DNA of 64,000 nt from Tubulanus polymorphus. Its lineage: Eukaryota; Nemertea; Palaeonemertea; Tubulaniformes; Tubulanidae. The stretch spans positions 26,132,001-26,196,000 of the forward strand of contig NC_134025.1 in the NCBI RefSeq assembly GCF_964204645.1, given 5' to 3'. Below, in pieces: positions 23,821 through 38,500 of the stretch; positions within the stretch are counted from its first letter, which is position 1, and the number at the start of each line of letters is the position of its first letter. The notes below the pieces were generated by a model. That model had not been told where the DNA came from. It did no database searches and saw nothing but the letters and a program-made list of their open reading frames with translations. Position numbers and translations under genes: made by a program.

Positions 23821-24947
23821 ACATTTATGAATCCTTGATACATTCATCTACATATCTTGAGATGAAATCCTGGCTATATCCCTTCCACTGTGCATGTGTA
23901 CAAAGGCATCGGGGAAATACCTTTTATTTCAGTAGTGCCACTCAGACATATATCTGTACCAGTATATGGAAGTTCATAAAACTAGGAATTAGTTTACTGG
24001 AGACTGGCAAAATCTAATACTATACTTATGCTTATTACTGGATAACATCTTTTACGAGAGAAAGAATTGTGTAGTGGTATGATAATATTATTATTAACAA
24101 TCATATTAGACAATTATAAATTGTATTTCCATATGCTGATACCGAGTGAAAATAATTTGCATTCCTTCAGAACAACTGTTCCTTGAGTGTTACATTCTCA
24201 AAGCTTAACATCCCCGAAAATTTAATGCAATGCTTCTATGCTAAATCATTGATATTATAATGCTTTAACATTAGAATACTGTGCACACTTCCTTCATATT
24301 TAATTTTTCACCTACGCAAAAATATGGAAAAGCTTCAGAATTTTTAAATTGGCCAGAAATTGGTACATGTATTTCCAATTTTTTTAACAATTCAATAAGC
24401 ATATTTTTAATATATTTATGATTTTCATTACATTTTTAACATAATTACTCTTTTCATTACATTTTTAACATAATTACTCTTTTCATTACATCTTTATAGC
24501 TAATGACGCGAGAGTTTGAATGTTTGGTGCCGCAGGACGTGCTCTATATCACAGATGTTGTATCAGTACTGTAGATGAGACATGTGCTTGAAAATGGCAA
24601 GCTGTTCAATCATGGTTGAATGAGATTGCTGGATATGTCCAAGCATTTGTTGCAAGCTCTTTAGTCTGTTTACATCATGTTACCCATGGATGGTTGTAGA
24701 GAAATTTGTATATAGAAATAGAAGATTTGCCCCATATTTCAATGATATGTACTTAAGTGGTGTATTTTCAAGATTTTGTTTCAGAACTCTGAAGCGTGTA
24801 ATGGTAATGCCCATGTTAGAATTCCCACTAAGGGTTGTATAACTAAGTATATTGATTCTGTATATTAAGGCAACGGAATATTTGTCACTTAACTGGGCCT
24901 GGGATAGGTTCATGTTGATAGTGAATTGATTTTTTTAATCAAATAAA
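23821..24947 (+). terminator. FLVCR 3' UTR with poly(A) signal
   Basis: Non-coding AT-rich sequence runs from the stop at 23818-23820 to AATAAA at 24942-24947. A 29-bp tandem repeat lies at about 24422-24497. Confidence 0.55.
24422..24497. repeat. 29-bp tandem repeat, about 2.6 copies
   Basis: The unit TTTTCATTACATTTTTAACA plus TAATTACTC is repeated almost perfectly, with a partial third copy, in the transporter 3' UTR. Confidence 0.85.
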
Positions 24948-25849
24948 GCGGGTTATTGATACATGTATCTGCATTTAGAAAGGACATGCTTACGGTTGCA
25001 GCCCATGTTTAATGAAGTAATATTCTAGTACAGTCAGCTTTATTATGGATTTTCTTTTTTGTTTTGAGGTGAACTAGTCAGGGATGGTTATTCAGTGAGA
25101 TATCAATGCATAATATCCACATTCCATGTCGAGTCTATTTTGTAGGATATTTATTGGAAACTTCTGCATATTTTATACAGATTCCTGTTGTGCTAGAGCT
25201 AAATTATTGAAAATGAAATAATTCTAACTAGGCAATGAATGAATATTCAACTCTTATTCAATACTACTGTGGAAAACTGTAGTTTATTTCCAATCAATCA
25301 AGTCTATATACATATATTGTGTTCTGCACTTAACCATACATACTGTAGCTTTTTAAGATATGTTCATGTACATCTTTATATTTCAACTCTTCCTGGAAAT
25401 GTTTTAGTAATTTTTTTCAACATGACCATCTTTATCTTGAATAATACAAGTATTTGTACTTGGTGTTGATATTTATATATTCTTGTAATTTGCATTATTA
25501 TTTGCAATGGTGCAAAATTGTATATGTGCTACCCCTTCTTCCATTCTTTATATGCCTTCTAGTGCTATGTTGTAATAGATGTGTATTTTCAATGACAAAT
25601 CCTTGTTTTCCAATAATTTCTATCGGAAGTTCAACTATTCTCGTGTAGGAATTGGCAATATTTCAGAAGCCCTAAACCTCGACCAAAAATATTGAATATT
25701 GAACTCCATTCTACTGTACCATGTTGTACACTAATAAGTCTCCTTCAGGGTACTCTGTCATTTTGATGATTGTTTAAGGAGAGGACAAAAATATCAATAT
25801 CGGTGCAGGACCATTGATGTTTGTTCCAATTAGGTGACGGTTGGAAGTG

Positions 25850-26093
25850 TTAGACAATGGAATTAAATTCATGGTTCTTCAGATCCGTGTGCGTAAGATA
25901 ATTTGACCTTAAAATTTGAGGCAGCTGTATATCCAAGAACTTTGATATCGAGGGAAGCTGAATGGGCAAAGGTACCAAACCAAGTCTAACTGCAGTCTTG
26001 TCCAATATTTGGTTGTCATACTCTGGAAACATTGAGTCCAGCTTTTCTGTCTGTCCAGTCATACAAGCATTTATGACGATAGGATAAAATCCT
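25850..26093 (-). CDS. Possible isolated terminal exon, unrecognised
   Basis: An 81-residue open frame follows a good acceptor (GGTCTTTTCGTTCAG) and ends in TAA. Its composition looks protein-like (GFYPIVINACMTGQ, FPEYDNQILDKTAVRLGLV, PLPIQLPSISKFLDIQLP). It could be the last exon of a gene with undetected upstream exons, an alternative ARID1 3' exon, or a relic. No partner exon was found between here and 27272, and no family is recognised. It may be chance. Confidence 0.25.
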
Positions 26094-27271
26094 CTGAACG
26101 AAAAGACCAAGAAAATGCATCGTTATTCGGTATTAAACATGTTTATATACATTTATTTATCTTCAGACATATATGATATAAAGCATTTGCACAAGTTATA
26201 TAAAGATTATCATCATCTGTCTTAACTACAGACACTAATTTACATCATCAGAGGATGCATTTTTATACATTACAATGTTTAAGCTGTGCTTGCCCTTCAG
26301 TTCATGCATACAAATGCTTCTCGACAATGGTGTTAGAACAACTATTAAATGCATCATTTCATTTAGCTCCTTATATGTACTCCAATGCTCCTCAAAAGAA
26401 CGTTTTGACTAACAAAACTTCAAGATGTTGTCTTTTCAATTACAGACGGAAAATACACTAAATTATATTTACATATATAATGAACAGGGCTGTACAAACA
26501 CATCCTCTGAAAATCACTACATATTTCAATCCACGTTTTCCTCCTTCTAATGTCGCCGTTTATTTATTTCTATTTACAGCAGTGTGGAAAATATCAACAC
26601 TAAAGGTATCATTTCTAATTCAAAAATTTAATCAATCTTCGAAATTCCAGATTAATACATCAATTTGATTCGACGCGTGCGCATTTTCCAAAAAACACGT
26701 CTTTTTTTTCGAAGGAAAAATCTAGAAAAATAAATAAAGGTTGTACCAGCAGTCTTTAAAAACGTGTTGTAAATTTACGTTTAACAAACATTCGATGTGT
26801 GACTAAGCCACTACAGTCAACTTCATATTCAATCACAACATAAGGTAATCATCATCATCATATCATGATACAGTAATATCAAACAGAATCAACCCTTTTT
26901 CTTTTCTTCACAGCGAAACCATAAATGCAAAGAAACACGTCAATGTTCCGTCATTTGAATGGTTCACTCAATTCACAAAGGAGTTAAGTAAAAAAGGGAA
27001 TATAGCACCTCCGATGTTTTGAAGTCCGATTATCGGCTTCGGAACAAAAATGCTGCATGCAACACATTATACTTCTCTATATAATAATAGTCATCACCAC
27101 AACGATTTATTACGCATGCAATAATATCAAACAGATTTTCATCAATTTTTTCACTTCACATTATTATTATTATTATTATTTATCATCAATATAACAAAAC
27201 TTCAGTGTGCTGTCACAAATGAAACAATATTCACAATATGTATACAAACACCAGCCTTATCACACTATTCA
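26094..27271 (-). terminator. ARID1 3' UTR
   Basis: This is non-coding sequence downstream of the ARID1 stop. Minus-strand AATAAA signals lie at 27106-27111 (proximal) and near 26152-26158 (distal). A (TTA)n microsatellite spans about 27162-27181. Confidence 0.45.
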
Positions 27272-29547
27272 CTACACGACAGGAGCCTCGTCCGACGAGA
27301 TTTCGTACAAACAGTCCGACAGAATTTGAGCAACGTGCTGATCTAGAATTTGGGACATGACTAGTGATAACAGACGACTTTGACAAGGTATGAATATCGT
27401 CCGATTTTCGGGAACGCGAGCGATGTGCAATAACGTCATCGCCGCCCGACGCAACATGTCCAAACTCGTACCCATCATTTCCGGATTATCGCGCAGCATG
27501 TTTATGCCGTGCGTGTTCGCGACTTGCATCGCGTTCTGTTCGGCCGTCTCGACGAAGTCCAACAGTAACGAAATGCTCGGGTGTTGAAGAGCGACCGCGC
27601 GCGCCGCGCTCGATTCACCGCTAGCGACTAAATGCGACAGTAACACAACGGCGAACTCGCGAAGCACTTGCTCTTTCTTGTAGGCGAGAATTTTGTTCAA
27701 GGAAGCGAACAGATCGACAATACGACGGAACGGTGGCGTCGCCAGTAGCAAGTCAACGTTCGCCTCTTTTATACAAAGACGACACAGAGCTTCGAGTACG
27801 AGTCGCTGCGGTGAAAGGACGGATGACGGCGGTAGATTCGGAAACGGGTCTTGCGCGCACGACGACGGACAAACGGCCCAGTGTAATAATCCATCCATGA
27901 GAGGCATGCAGATTTCTTCGGGAAACTGCGACAAGTTGAGCTGGGAACTTATATTCGTGAATATGACCATTGCGTTTTCTCGCAGCTCGATCAGATAATC
28001 CCACCACCATTCGTCGACGTTGTAATTCGTGTCAACGTCGTCGACGTCGACTTCTTCGCGATCGAATCGTTGAACCGGACGAGATCTCACTGGATGATGA
28101 TGCTGCAGAAGTAACAACTGTCCCATAACGTACAAAAATCCGGGATGTTTCGACAATTCCAAGTCGTTGCCGGGAACGAACGATAAACTGCGGAAAATGT
28201 TTGAAATGCACACGCACCGTTTACCGATTTCGTCTTGGGCGTCGGCGATAAGATTGAACGAACAGTCGTCGCGTTGATAAGATTCTTCTTCTAAGTCTTG
28301 ACGTTTTCGTTTACGACTCGTGCCGCCGGTCGACAGTATCGACGTATCGCTGCACAGGCTGTCGTTCAAACGAGTTGAATCTAAATCAGATAGGCAACTA
28401 GTATTCGGGTTGTTTCGGCCGTTGATTTGACAGCTAGTGTCCATAGATTCAGTTTTCACAGTCGTTTCAGGCTCCGATTTGTTCGCGTCTTTTGAGGCGC
28501 CATTCTCACCGTTCATTTCTTGCGTCGACGTCGAGCTGCTCGATTCATTTTTCGTACTATCAATCGATGATTCAGTTTTAACGCTGCTCCTCGATTCGCT
28601 GCTATTGGAATTGGATGAAGGTTCTTCTACTTTCGCAGAAAGAGAAGTCGACGAGGAATCTTTCGTAGCGGGTGAACTGTCGTTTTTCTCTGATTCAGGT
28701 GTACAAGCCTGCGACTTGGAATTAACGCATTCGGGCTCGGCCTTGATTGTGACATTTGAGGTATTTTCATTGTTCCGACTGGAATTATTCATAGTATCAA
28801 CTTTTTCACATTTACAGCTATTTACACTTGAGGTACTACTATGGTCACAGTTCAAACTACCAACACGGGAATTCAATTCCTCCCTGTTTTCAGTGACAGC
28901 ATTATCATTCGCACTTTTAAGCAGCAGCTTAGCCGCCGCTCGAGTGTCCAGCACTTCACTGATTTCCTCACCGAAGAACAGTTTACGATTGAGAGCATTC
29001 GTTTGCTTACTTTCCATATGAGCAACAACGTGTTGAGATATATCTCCGAGTCCAATTTCCCATTTATCGGTGCCACTTTCAAACCCATCATACACATCCC
29101 ATATTTTATCATCTAGTATCACATCCTCATTGCTGGAAGTTTCTTCAATTTTTACAGGTTTTCCAGTACGAGTTGTGAGCGTATAGTTCTTTTCGGCAGT
29201 AACAAATTTCGGGCGTACGAACACTTCGTGAGTTTTACGAATACTAGCACCTGGATTGCCCTTCTCACTTTCATCCGATTGTTCTTTCAGTTGGGCTCTC
29301 TTCTCTTCCGCGTCGATAATATTGCTATATCCAATTTCTAGATCTTCGAATATTCCGAAAATATCGATCAAGCACCGCCGAAAATGTTCGAGCAATATTT
29401 CGACTAGGCCGGGTAAATGTTTCAAGTTGAAATGTATAACTGCGGTGTCATCATGCAGTAATACATTTAGAACATCTAAAGCCCATGTGCTTTCAGCTAG
29501 TAATCCCGATTTCAAACTCAGCATTATTCGCCAACCCTCAACCGGTC
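27272..29547 (-). other. BAF250_C domain exon of ARID1
   Basis: A single 2276-nt terminal exon encodes the C-terminal helical domain in two conserved blocks: GPVEGWRIMLSLKSGLLAES up to GIFEDLEIGY, and RCVCISNIFRSLSFVPGND to the end. They are separated by about 300 residues of Ser/Glu/Asn-rich disordered sequence. The end motif is HVAQILSDCLYEISSDE. Confidence 0.9.
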
Positions 29548-32500
29548 CTAAAAATGACAATAAGTCAATCAAGCTTCAAAACAAGTTGAGAGTTGATTGA
29601 AAATTGAATGAGATGAATTATTTACCGATGTCCTTCGCTGTAAGTTTCTTTCTTTTTGCTAGCCACGGCTGAGTTGATTCAACACAGTCTGAAGGGAATG
29701 ATATCTCTCGTTTCTGCTGTGGATACTGGGCATTCGACATCGACGGATGCTAGAATGAAAACGAAATAAACATACAGTAAAAACTTACACCGAAGCACTT
29801 AAGAAACTATAGATATCACGGGTATACTTACAGGCATTTTGCCAGGTGAACTATACTGCGGTTTATCCTTGTGAGGAGACATGCGCTGATTTCGAACATA
29901 GCCAGCCATATGTGGAGGCATGTTTGGTGCAGGATATGGCTGTTGATTGGGATATCGCGGAGCCAGTGAAGGCTGCCATTGAGATGGGTCTCTTGGTCGA
30001 TTATCTGAAAAATTCAAAGTGACTTGAAATCAATTTTCTATGGACAAGATACTATTGTAAACCGAATAGGGAAGGGAACAAATTTTAATTATTGGAAGAA
30101 AATGGCTCATGAAATAGCCTGTATTATATATTCAAGTGGCGTGAAGTATCAATGATCTTAAGCGAATAAAGACTATATGTGCTAGTATGACAAACACAAA
30201 TACAGATAAATCTGAATTGATAAAATATTGATAGTTCAACTGCATCTGGAAGGAAACTTCTAACATGCAGGTATTTATGACATCAATGCTAACATTGATA
30301 GATACTGGAGGAAGTTTGTTCCAAATATTTTGCTTCACCTCGTGTAGACAAGTGTCCAATTGAAAATGAACATTTGTTTTTGGGAGGATCCACATATGGT
30401 AGACGAAAAGGTAAATGTAATAGAAGAAAACAAAGTAAATCGGACCAAATATATCTAGCATGCAGACGCATATAATAATTTGAAGACAGCGCTTAATTAA
30501 TAAAACATGATATATGAGATGACTCTCAAAGAAACAATTATATAGACTAAATATATTCATATATACGGTACACATAATATGATAATATATAGATAGGATG
30601 TTTACCGGCCATTGATATTGAGTCATTAGACATCATGCCCTGTCGAGGAGAAGAGTATGGGTATGGAACTGCGCGTTCTCCCATCTGCTTCTCCCCATAC
30701 GCTGTAATAAGACACAGTGGAGAAACCGTGCTTAGAACATTATACAATACACATTTCGCATGTAATTTGAAAAATATCCGCCAATGAAGTTAGTCATGTG
30801 TTCATTTAACATTCTTTATACTTACGAGGAGGCAGATTGTATCCATCTTTCTGATCAGGGAAGCGCTTCTGTCCAGGACTGCCATACATATCAGGCCTCT
30901 GGGGGCGATACATCGGTTGAGGAGGGACTTGTTGATTCATCACACCATGCTGCTGATAGCCGGGATAGTTATTCGCATACATTGGACCAGGCCCCTGATT
31001 CGGCGGAGGTCCCTGCGGCGGAGGATATTGGCCGGGCATCATTTGTTGTTGGTCAGGAACGGGCGGCCGAGGCACCATTGATGGCGATGGATACCGTGGA
31101 TAGCTGCTCGGATCTGAAACTACAGGTGGTGGTGCCGGAGAAGACTGATTTGGAGGCATACTAGTAGGCGCCATTGATGCTTTAATCGGAGTAGATGTTG
31201 GTGTAGGTACAGGCATCGTTGAAACTGCAGTCTGCGGAGGCCCAACACTCGTAGGAGGCATTTGCTGATTACTAGCCTGATTGGGTGGCGTTTCAACTCT
31301 GAAAGATAAATACAACGTAATTACATTTCAGTTATTTCTTTCTCCGATACTGAAGAAGTCCAATCGTCTTCGACAACTATCATATTCTACCTACCGTTGT
31401 TGACTGTCGAAGTGTGGACGATAAGGCGGCATGGGACCGGAGTTCGGGGTCGGCATTCGATTAGAATACTGACCAGGAGCCTGATTGGTCATTGGAGACG
31501 ACGATTCAGATGAAATGTTTGCCGGCGGTGGTGGCCCTTGATTCTGTTGAACAGGCGGTCGTTGAAATGATGAATCTCCGCTCGGTTGTTGACTAGGAAT
31601 TCGATTTTGTCCGTCCGGTCCGTACGAATTCATCTGTTGTTGCTGTTGTTGTTGTTGTTGTTGTTGAGCTGCGTATGGCGGAGCTGATGAAGTAGGTGGC
31701 ATACCCGGTCTTTGATTGTACATGCCGTAAGAATTGGGCATGTTCGGCTGCATGGCTGAATATGGTGGCATCTGATTAGCCATGTTTGGTCGCGGGTAAT
31801 TGTTCGCATCATCGGCGAATGGATCTTGAACGCTAATGCTGTCATTATTGTTCGGCATGTTTGGTGGAGGAGCTCCGTGCATCATTTGATTGTGAGGCGG
31901 CATATTAGCGCCGTAGTGGTTACCCGGCGGTCCCATCTGAGGAGCCATGTGCGGAGGCATCCCGCTCATATCATGATTTTGCATTGGCGGCCGTTGTCCG
32001 TACGGATCCATCATATGGGGTGGACCGTGTGGGGCGCTGGGCGGTCTAAATGCATCTTGCGATCCTTGAGAGCCAGCTGAAAAATAGCGAAAATCACAAA
32101 TAATGAAAAACTAATTTTTTTGTGGAACATTTCAGCAAAAGGGCATGACTTATGCTTTTTAGCTGACCTGGTGATGGAACTCTCGACTTTTTGTCTTTTT
32201 TCGATAAAAAACTTTCCATCTGTAGAAGGAGAGGAGCGGGATCGGCTCCACAACGATCGTAACGACATTCAAACGCGAACAAATGTTTCACATAGTTTTT
32301 ACGGCACGTATAAGCAGCACTGGCAGAACCGCTCACATTGATCTCCGAACAGATTTCTTTCCATTTCTTCGTTTTTGTCACCTAAACACAAACATTTCAT
32401 TCATGAATACTTTTCTACCAATTTCGAGATTTTGAAACTTTGAATGGATTAAACATTTTTTCATATCTCACCTCTAATAAGCCTCCGCGTATACGCACAG

Positions 32501-35500
32501 AGTGATACAACTTGTAGAGATCGACTTGTGTTTTACTAATCATTGGAATACTATTCAAAACGATGCCCTTCTCTTCCAGTAGAGCGAAGTATCGATCGAG
32601 GAACATTCGGCGATCCGGTTCATCTCCCAGTTCGTACAGACGCGATATATCATTAGGACCAGTTTTCTGTAAAAGGTTTACGCAAAAAATTGTTTTTACA
32701 AATTGCCATCTATAATCAAAGGTTAAAAACATGCAGAAAATGAAATTCATTACGAATACTACATCATTCTCTTGACTCGATTATACCATGGTGGTATTTT
32801 TACTGAATCTGCTTTTTTCAAAATATTTTTTCAGAGAAATATAGCCCCACGACAGAAGTAAGGCCAACTCAGAACGACAGAATTACATAATCTATTATAT
32901 TTTACAACACGAACAACTGGATCGGGATATCAAATTTCGAGGTAACATGTGCACCATATAGAAATAGTGAATAGACACCCTCATGCACTTGTGTAATACA
33001 ATGAACTCCAAAAAAACAATAGCTAATTTTACGGAACCAAAAAGGTTCGGATTAAACTCCAGAACATGCATCCCAGCCAATATGAAGAAAGATTTTAAAG
33101 AACTGCTATCAATGCTCCTTTTAACTTATAATTGGAAGAATTTCTGTAAACCGTGACCAAAGTCAATGCTCAAAATGTTTGAATTAAATTTTTAGTATCA
33201 TTTAGAATTTGTTAGTAATTTTGTTTCTGTGTTAAATTTTGAATAACGACAACATCATTGCAACAAATCATCAACTTTCATAGATTTTGCCAAATGTTAT
33301 GAAAATCCAGCGCAGACACCTATCTATATATTCAAGCCACCATAAACTGCTTTGTTGCAATGATGTCGTACTGGTTTACAGAATAAACAAGAATATAGCA
33401 AACCTTTTCCTTTACGGGTCCCATACTGTTTCCGTGCATTTTCAACATTGGGTCACTCACCGGAGTCCCGGGCCAGCTGGGACTACTTATATTTTCTGTT
33501 TCGTCATGGAATGATGATAAACTTGCAGATGGTGATGGAGCTATTGGAGTAGGCGGATGAGACATATTCTCCTGAAAAAATAAACCAATTGTTCGTATGA
33601 ATTTCTGTAAAAACAAACCATCATTTTTAGTGATATCATTACGTATAAACAGGACAAAATCAGGGAAGAAAACAATCAACGATGAAATTACCTTGATTGA
33701 TTTGGCATTATTGATCATACGATCTTGACTGTCTTCGCTAGCAATGCTACAAGTTGGAGTCGAATTTTCGCGGACTTGTTCATTGGCGTTAGAGATCATA
33801 TCCATATTGCTAGGCATTGATGAATTCATAGCATTATTACCCGCATTGCCTGAAAAAGGTATACATGATTCTTTATTAGATGTTTCCAATTATACTCATG
33901 TTACTGAAGGATTAGCTAAAATGCCAACGTGCAGATCGTATATAACTTATGTTGCCTTGAGCAGTGTTTACCCGCGTTCACATTACTAAACAATTGATCT
34001 GCATCCTGAAGTTAGTATTCAAGCCACAAATCATCGCGTAAAGTGTAAACCGATTTATCTTTGAGTAGATGATAATCAAAGCTAATCATTATCGGACTAT
34101 GTTTAGCTAGCTATAAACGATGTTTCATTGACCTAATCAGAGGATAATAGAATGCCTTATCACGCGGTTAATTGACTCATAGATAAATAATTAATAGCTT
34201 AGGTTTTCAAATAGGAATAGCAAATATCGTCTATCATCACAATAGTGTAATAGCGCCGGACTAGTAAATTACTCAGCTGATTATATCAGTCAGACTAAAG
34301 GAAAATTACATATTTGATCATTCAGAAGTGAATTCTTACCTGGCATGGAATTAGGAGCCATAGATTCAGGCTGTTGCGAGTTTATCGTTGGACCCATACT
34401 CATTTCACCGGTCGAATTATTCCTAGCAGCAGCTGCGGGAACGTTGTTAGCATCCATCGGTTGACTGTTCGGAGCACTGTTACTGTTCGGGGTACTACAC
34501 ATGGGAGGCCCGCTGCCCGAACTAGGCGCCGGAGAAACACTTGCCGAAGGAGGCATACTATTATGTAAAGCATTAGGTGTTGGCATTTTGTGCCCCATTG
34601 AGTCCACGTTATTCATCATACCGGGCATCATTTGATTGTGTTGAGCCATCGGAGGGCCGTTACCACCCATCGGATTTGATTGACTACTATTCGGCATTTG
34701 ATTTGAATTCGGCATCATTGAGTTCATCGCGTTCATCGGATTCGGCGCGTACATTCGCGGCCCGGATTGAGGAGGAGGCTGCGGAGGAGCGCCCGATGAC
34801 GGCTGATTCATCTGCGGTCTCATGAACGGCGACGAACCACGACCTCCCGCTGAATTCGCGGCAGCCATTAAAGCGGCGTGGGCAGCCGCTTGCGCTCCTG
34901 TTTTTCCTGACGGCGACATATTCTGGTTGTTCATTGATGGCGGAGTGTTCATAGAATTCATCATAGCTTGATTCGGCATGCTATTAGGGGGCATGTTTTG
35001 ATTAGGTCCGTACGCGTTATTATAATTGCCGTACTGATTTGGAGGCATGTTGCCTTGACCGTTGTTATATCCACTGTACGCCGGATTCGGCGGGATGTTA
35101 CGATTCGGCATGCCTCCATACATGTGATTAGGTCCCATCTGATTTGCATTGTTGAATGGTTGCTGGGTCATGTATCCCGGCATTCCTTGTTGCGGGGTTG
35201 GACCGCGAGGACCATAATTTCCTGAAATATACGACAAAATCATTAATTTTGCAATTCTTTTCGACAAATAAACTTCACTTTAAAATATGTCTCAACGACT
35301 CATTTAGGTATGAAGGTTTTACCTCCCTGGAAAAGAAAAAGAAACTCGGAAGAAAATATACCTTGAGGATATTGAGAGTTATATTGTGGCATTTGTTGGC
35401 CTGGCATCATTCCGGGGTGACCCATCTTACTGGGATAACCGGCCATTTGATTCGGCCCCATCGGAGGGGGCATCATCTGTTGATTGTATCCTAGAATAAA

Positions 35501-38500
35501 ATTGATTTTGTGCTTTAATTTTCATCGACAAAAAAGAGTAGACAAAAACAAATCAAATGTCAGGACAATTTACCTCCTTGTTGACTAGCCATTTGTTGTT
35601 GATTCATAGAATTCTGGCCTTCTACATGACTGGATGGAGGCCGAGGGGGCATGGGACTACCAGCTTGGTTTCCTAAAAAATCAGAAACCATTTCAAAATT
35701 TTCAAATAGGTGCTCAGATGTTTTTAATCTAGAGGTGCGATAATAGAAGCTTTGAACGAAGTATTTTTACATATGATATGGATTAATGATCCATATGTAA
35801 AAGCAGACATATGCTATTAAATGTTTTCATCTAACAGTAGCCAAGTCATCAGTATTGATCTCAATATGAACTAATGCCCGGGGCATTTTAACCGACTGCT
35901 TTTCCTGTAGTATGTATTTGTAAACAGAAATTTCTCGAATGACAGGCGATAAGAAAATATTATCATCAAAAACCGAGCCGAATTTATGCTAGAAATCATA
36001 AAACTTAGCACTTTACTTTTATTCGTAAAACGACATGATTGTTTTGTCAATCAGACACAAGATCAAAAACGCGAATGACGAAGACAAAGAGGGGAAAGTG
36101 ATGACCACGCCCATTCGAGTGAACGAGGAACCAGTTTTATAACGGTAATAGGAGATCAAAACAATTTTCAAAAGTAGACCGATAAAAACAGTTAAGTTAC
36201 CGTTTAAGTGCACATATTACATAAAAAGGTTTGATCACACCGCACATACAATGACTATGGAACTTACCTGTAATAGATGCGGGCGTATTAGAACGAGAAC
36301 CTGTTGATCCAGCAGGTGAAGGAGGGGGTCGCAGGTGAGACGGATGTGGAGAATTTGGAGTTCCCGCTCGCGCCGAACTGTTTGAATCGGAGTTATTCAC
36401 GTCGTCGGAATTGTTCGTTAATTTCTGAAAAATAGAAAAAAAATAACGAATTATGAATTAATCAATGAAAATGATGCGAAAAATAAACTGTAAGAAATAC
36501 TAACAAACTTACTACGCCATATTAAGAAACATTATTTTCTATTCAACTGTAAAATTTTTAGCTCCAGATATAAACATTAACAAGTATTTATAAATATTTT
36601 TGGATGCTATCGCGAATACGTCCCAACTACACACCAGATGGCAGCACCGGCTTACTTCATGACCCAATAATAGATTGTACATTGGCAAATCCTTGACATG
36701 AACTGCACTCGCACACAGTGAATAGGATAAAGCATACAAGCTGTGACTCAGCCAATTGCATAGACTAGATCGAACAACGTTATATGCTTTACTACAGGGA
36801 GATCAGATCTCAACTCCCGTAAATATCCATCACCCCAAAAATAATAAAATCAACCGGGACCGTGTTCTAAAGTCTGTCCGACGAAAAAAAATTCTTCTAT
36901 CATTGATTAGTTAGCAGTTATGAAGAGTTTATTTCTCGATAAAATCTGCATTAACCCTTTCAAAGCGATGCGTGAAATTCAGCCACTCAAAAAAACTTCA
37001 TCAAACTTCGAAACTTGTAGAACGGGTGTCAACACGGATACAGAAGTTGTACCAAACTGAATTTCATCGTGATTTCCATATCTAGGAGTGGCTGGTCAAG
37101 CGTTATCGCGAAGATTGGGAAATATTTTTTCAAAAATCATCGCTATCAATTTCGATGTATTTCAAGATGAAACGAGTCGAGTAACTGATTGAAAACTATG
37201 AAATATCACGTGTACGAAGTAAATAAATGGTTTTAACGAAAAAGTGGGCGCACTTCGGGCATTTTTCAGCGTCGGTGTCTTCTTCGGAATAAACATGCTA
37301 TACAAACTGTACTGAAGGGTAGGCTGTATTGAAATACGAAGCATGTTACTGAAAAATGTTGCCTTAATACCGATTTCAGGCACTGTGAATTCATGAATTT
37401 TTACAGAAAAATGTCACCAAAGGTCTGTACGATCTATGGTACTATAGATGCTGACATGGGAGAGGGGCTTTTTTTAAATGTCAGTATTGTCATGAAAAAT
37501 TAATGCACATATATCTTCATCTCGTCGATATACGGACTACGTATATCGTACGCTTTATTCAGCCTGGTTCAATACTACAACGTCTACTTTCGACCGAACA
37601 AACTTTTTTTTAATCCACTCAAACAGCTCACCAAATATCATGTGTAATTAAAAATCAATCATCATTTCTATCGATTGTAATTGAAAATGGATTAAACTCA
37701 GAGCGCGCGTTTACGAGCCGAATAATCGTCAGTCATATAGACCAATACATATCGTCTCAGTTACAAATCCGGCCGAAAGCTCTAAATTAATAAGTACGCC
37801 ATCAACCGACGCGATAGGCTGTCAAAAGATGGGACGCCCAGTCATCAAAAAGGTTCAGAAACGCGGCATGGAAATTATATCCCGAGATAATGAAACGCAT
37901 GGCGTCTCGTATTAGTTCGCTGACGGTCGGGCGGCTCCAACTCTCTTTTACAGCCGAAGGGAGCCTAAATGCCAGGTGCAGTAACCATGGCAACGCATTA
38001 GTCAACTATTCCTGTCAGCTCTTGTTTCCAGGATCGCGTAAACAACTAGCAGCAATATTCAGAGGGAGAGAGGGAGGAGAGAGCGCCGACGACAAGAGAA
38101 AGCGAAGTCGTCGCAATCGCATTCAGCAGACAGCGACGACTGATCCGTGAATTGTCATTGAAACCAGAACAGAGTATGACAGGTGGCTTTATGACAGAGT
38201 CGTCGGCTAAAAATAGACCGGAGGTACTTTTCTTCTAGGAATTATATAATTGATGGCTTATTGAATGACACGCCGGGAAAAAAAGAGCAGTGTGAAATGA
38301 CACCGACAGATAGCAGCAGGTTGAATAATAGAATCATTCAAAAAGCAATTCAAACTCGCGGAAGCCGGCAATTTATTCGCGAACATAAAAACCGATTGGA
38401 GAACGATTTATTAGCTATTTTCAGGCACATTCGAATTTTCTGGGAAGCATTTCTCGGATTGAAAATTTACATTAAATATTCCGCGTAGTATATTTCCACA

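Noticed and set aside
28437-29021. 194-codon plus-strand frame
   Set aside because: Shadow of the disordered Ser/Glu linker of ARID1.
30132-30626. 164-codon minus-strand hydrophobic frame
   Set aside because: It lies in an ARID1 intron, is AT-rich and crosses a real splice donor at 30605; the hydrophobic run reflects T-rich sequence.
37890-38150. 86-codon plus-strand frame near the X-box
   Set aside because: No splice context, no family resemblance, and the amino-acid composition reflects CpG and GAGA-type sequence.
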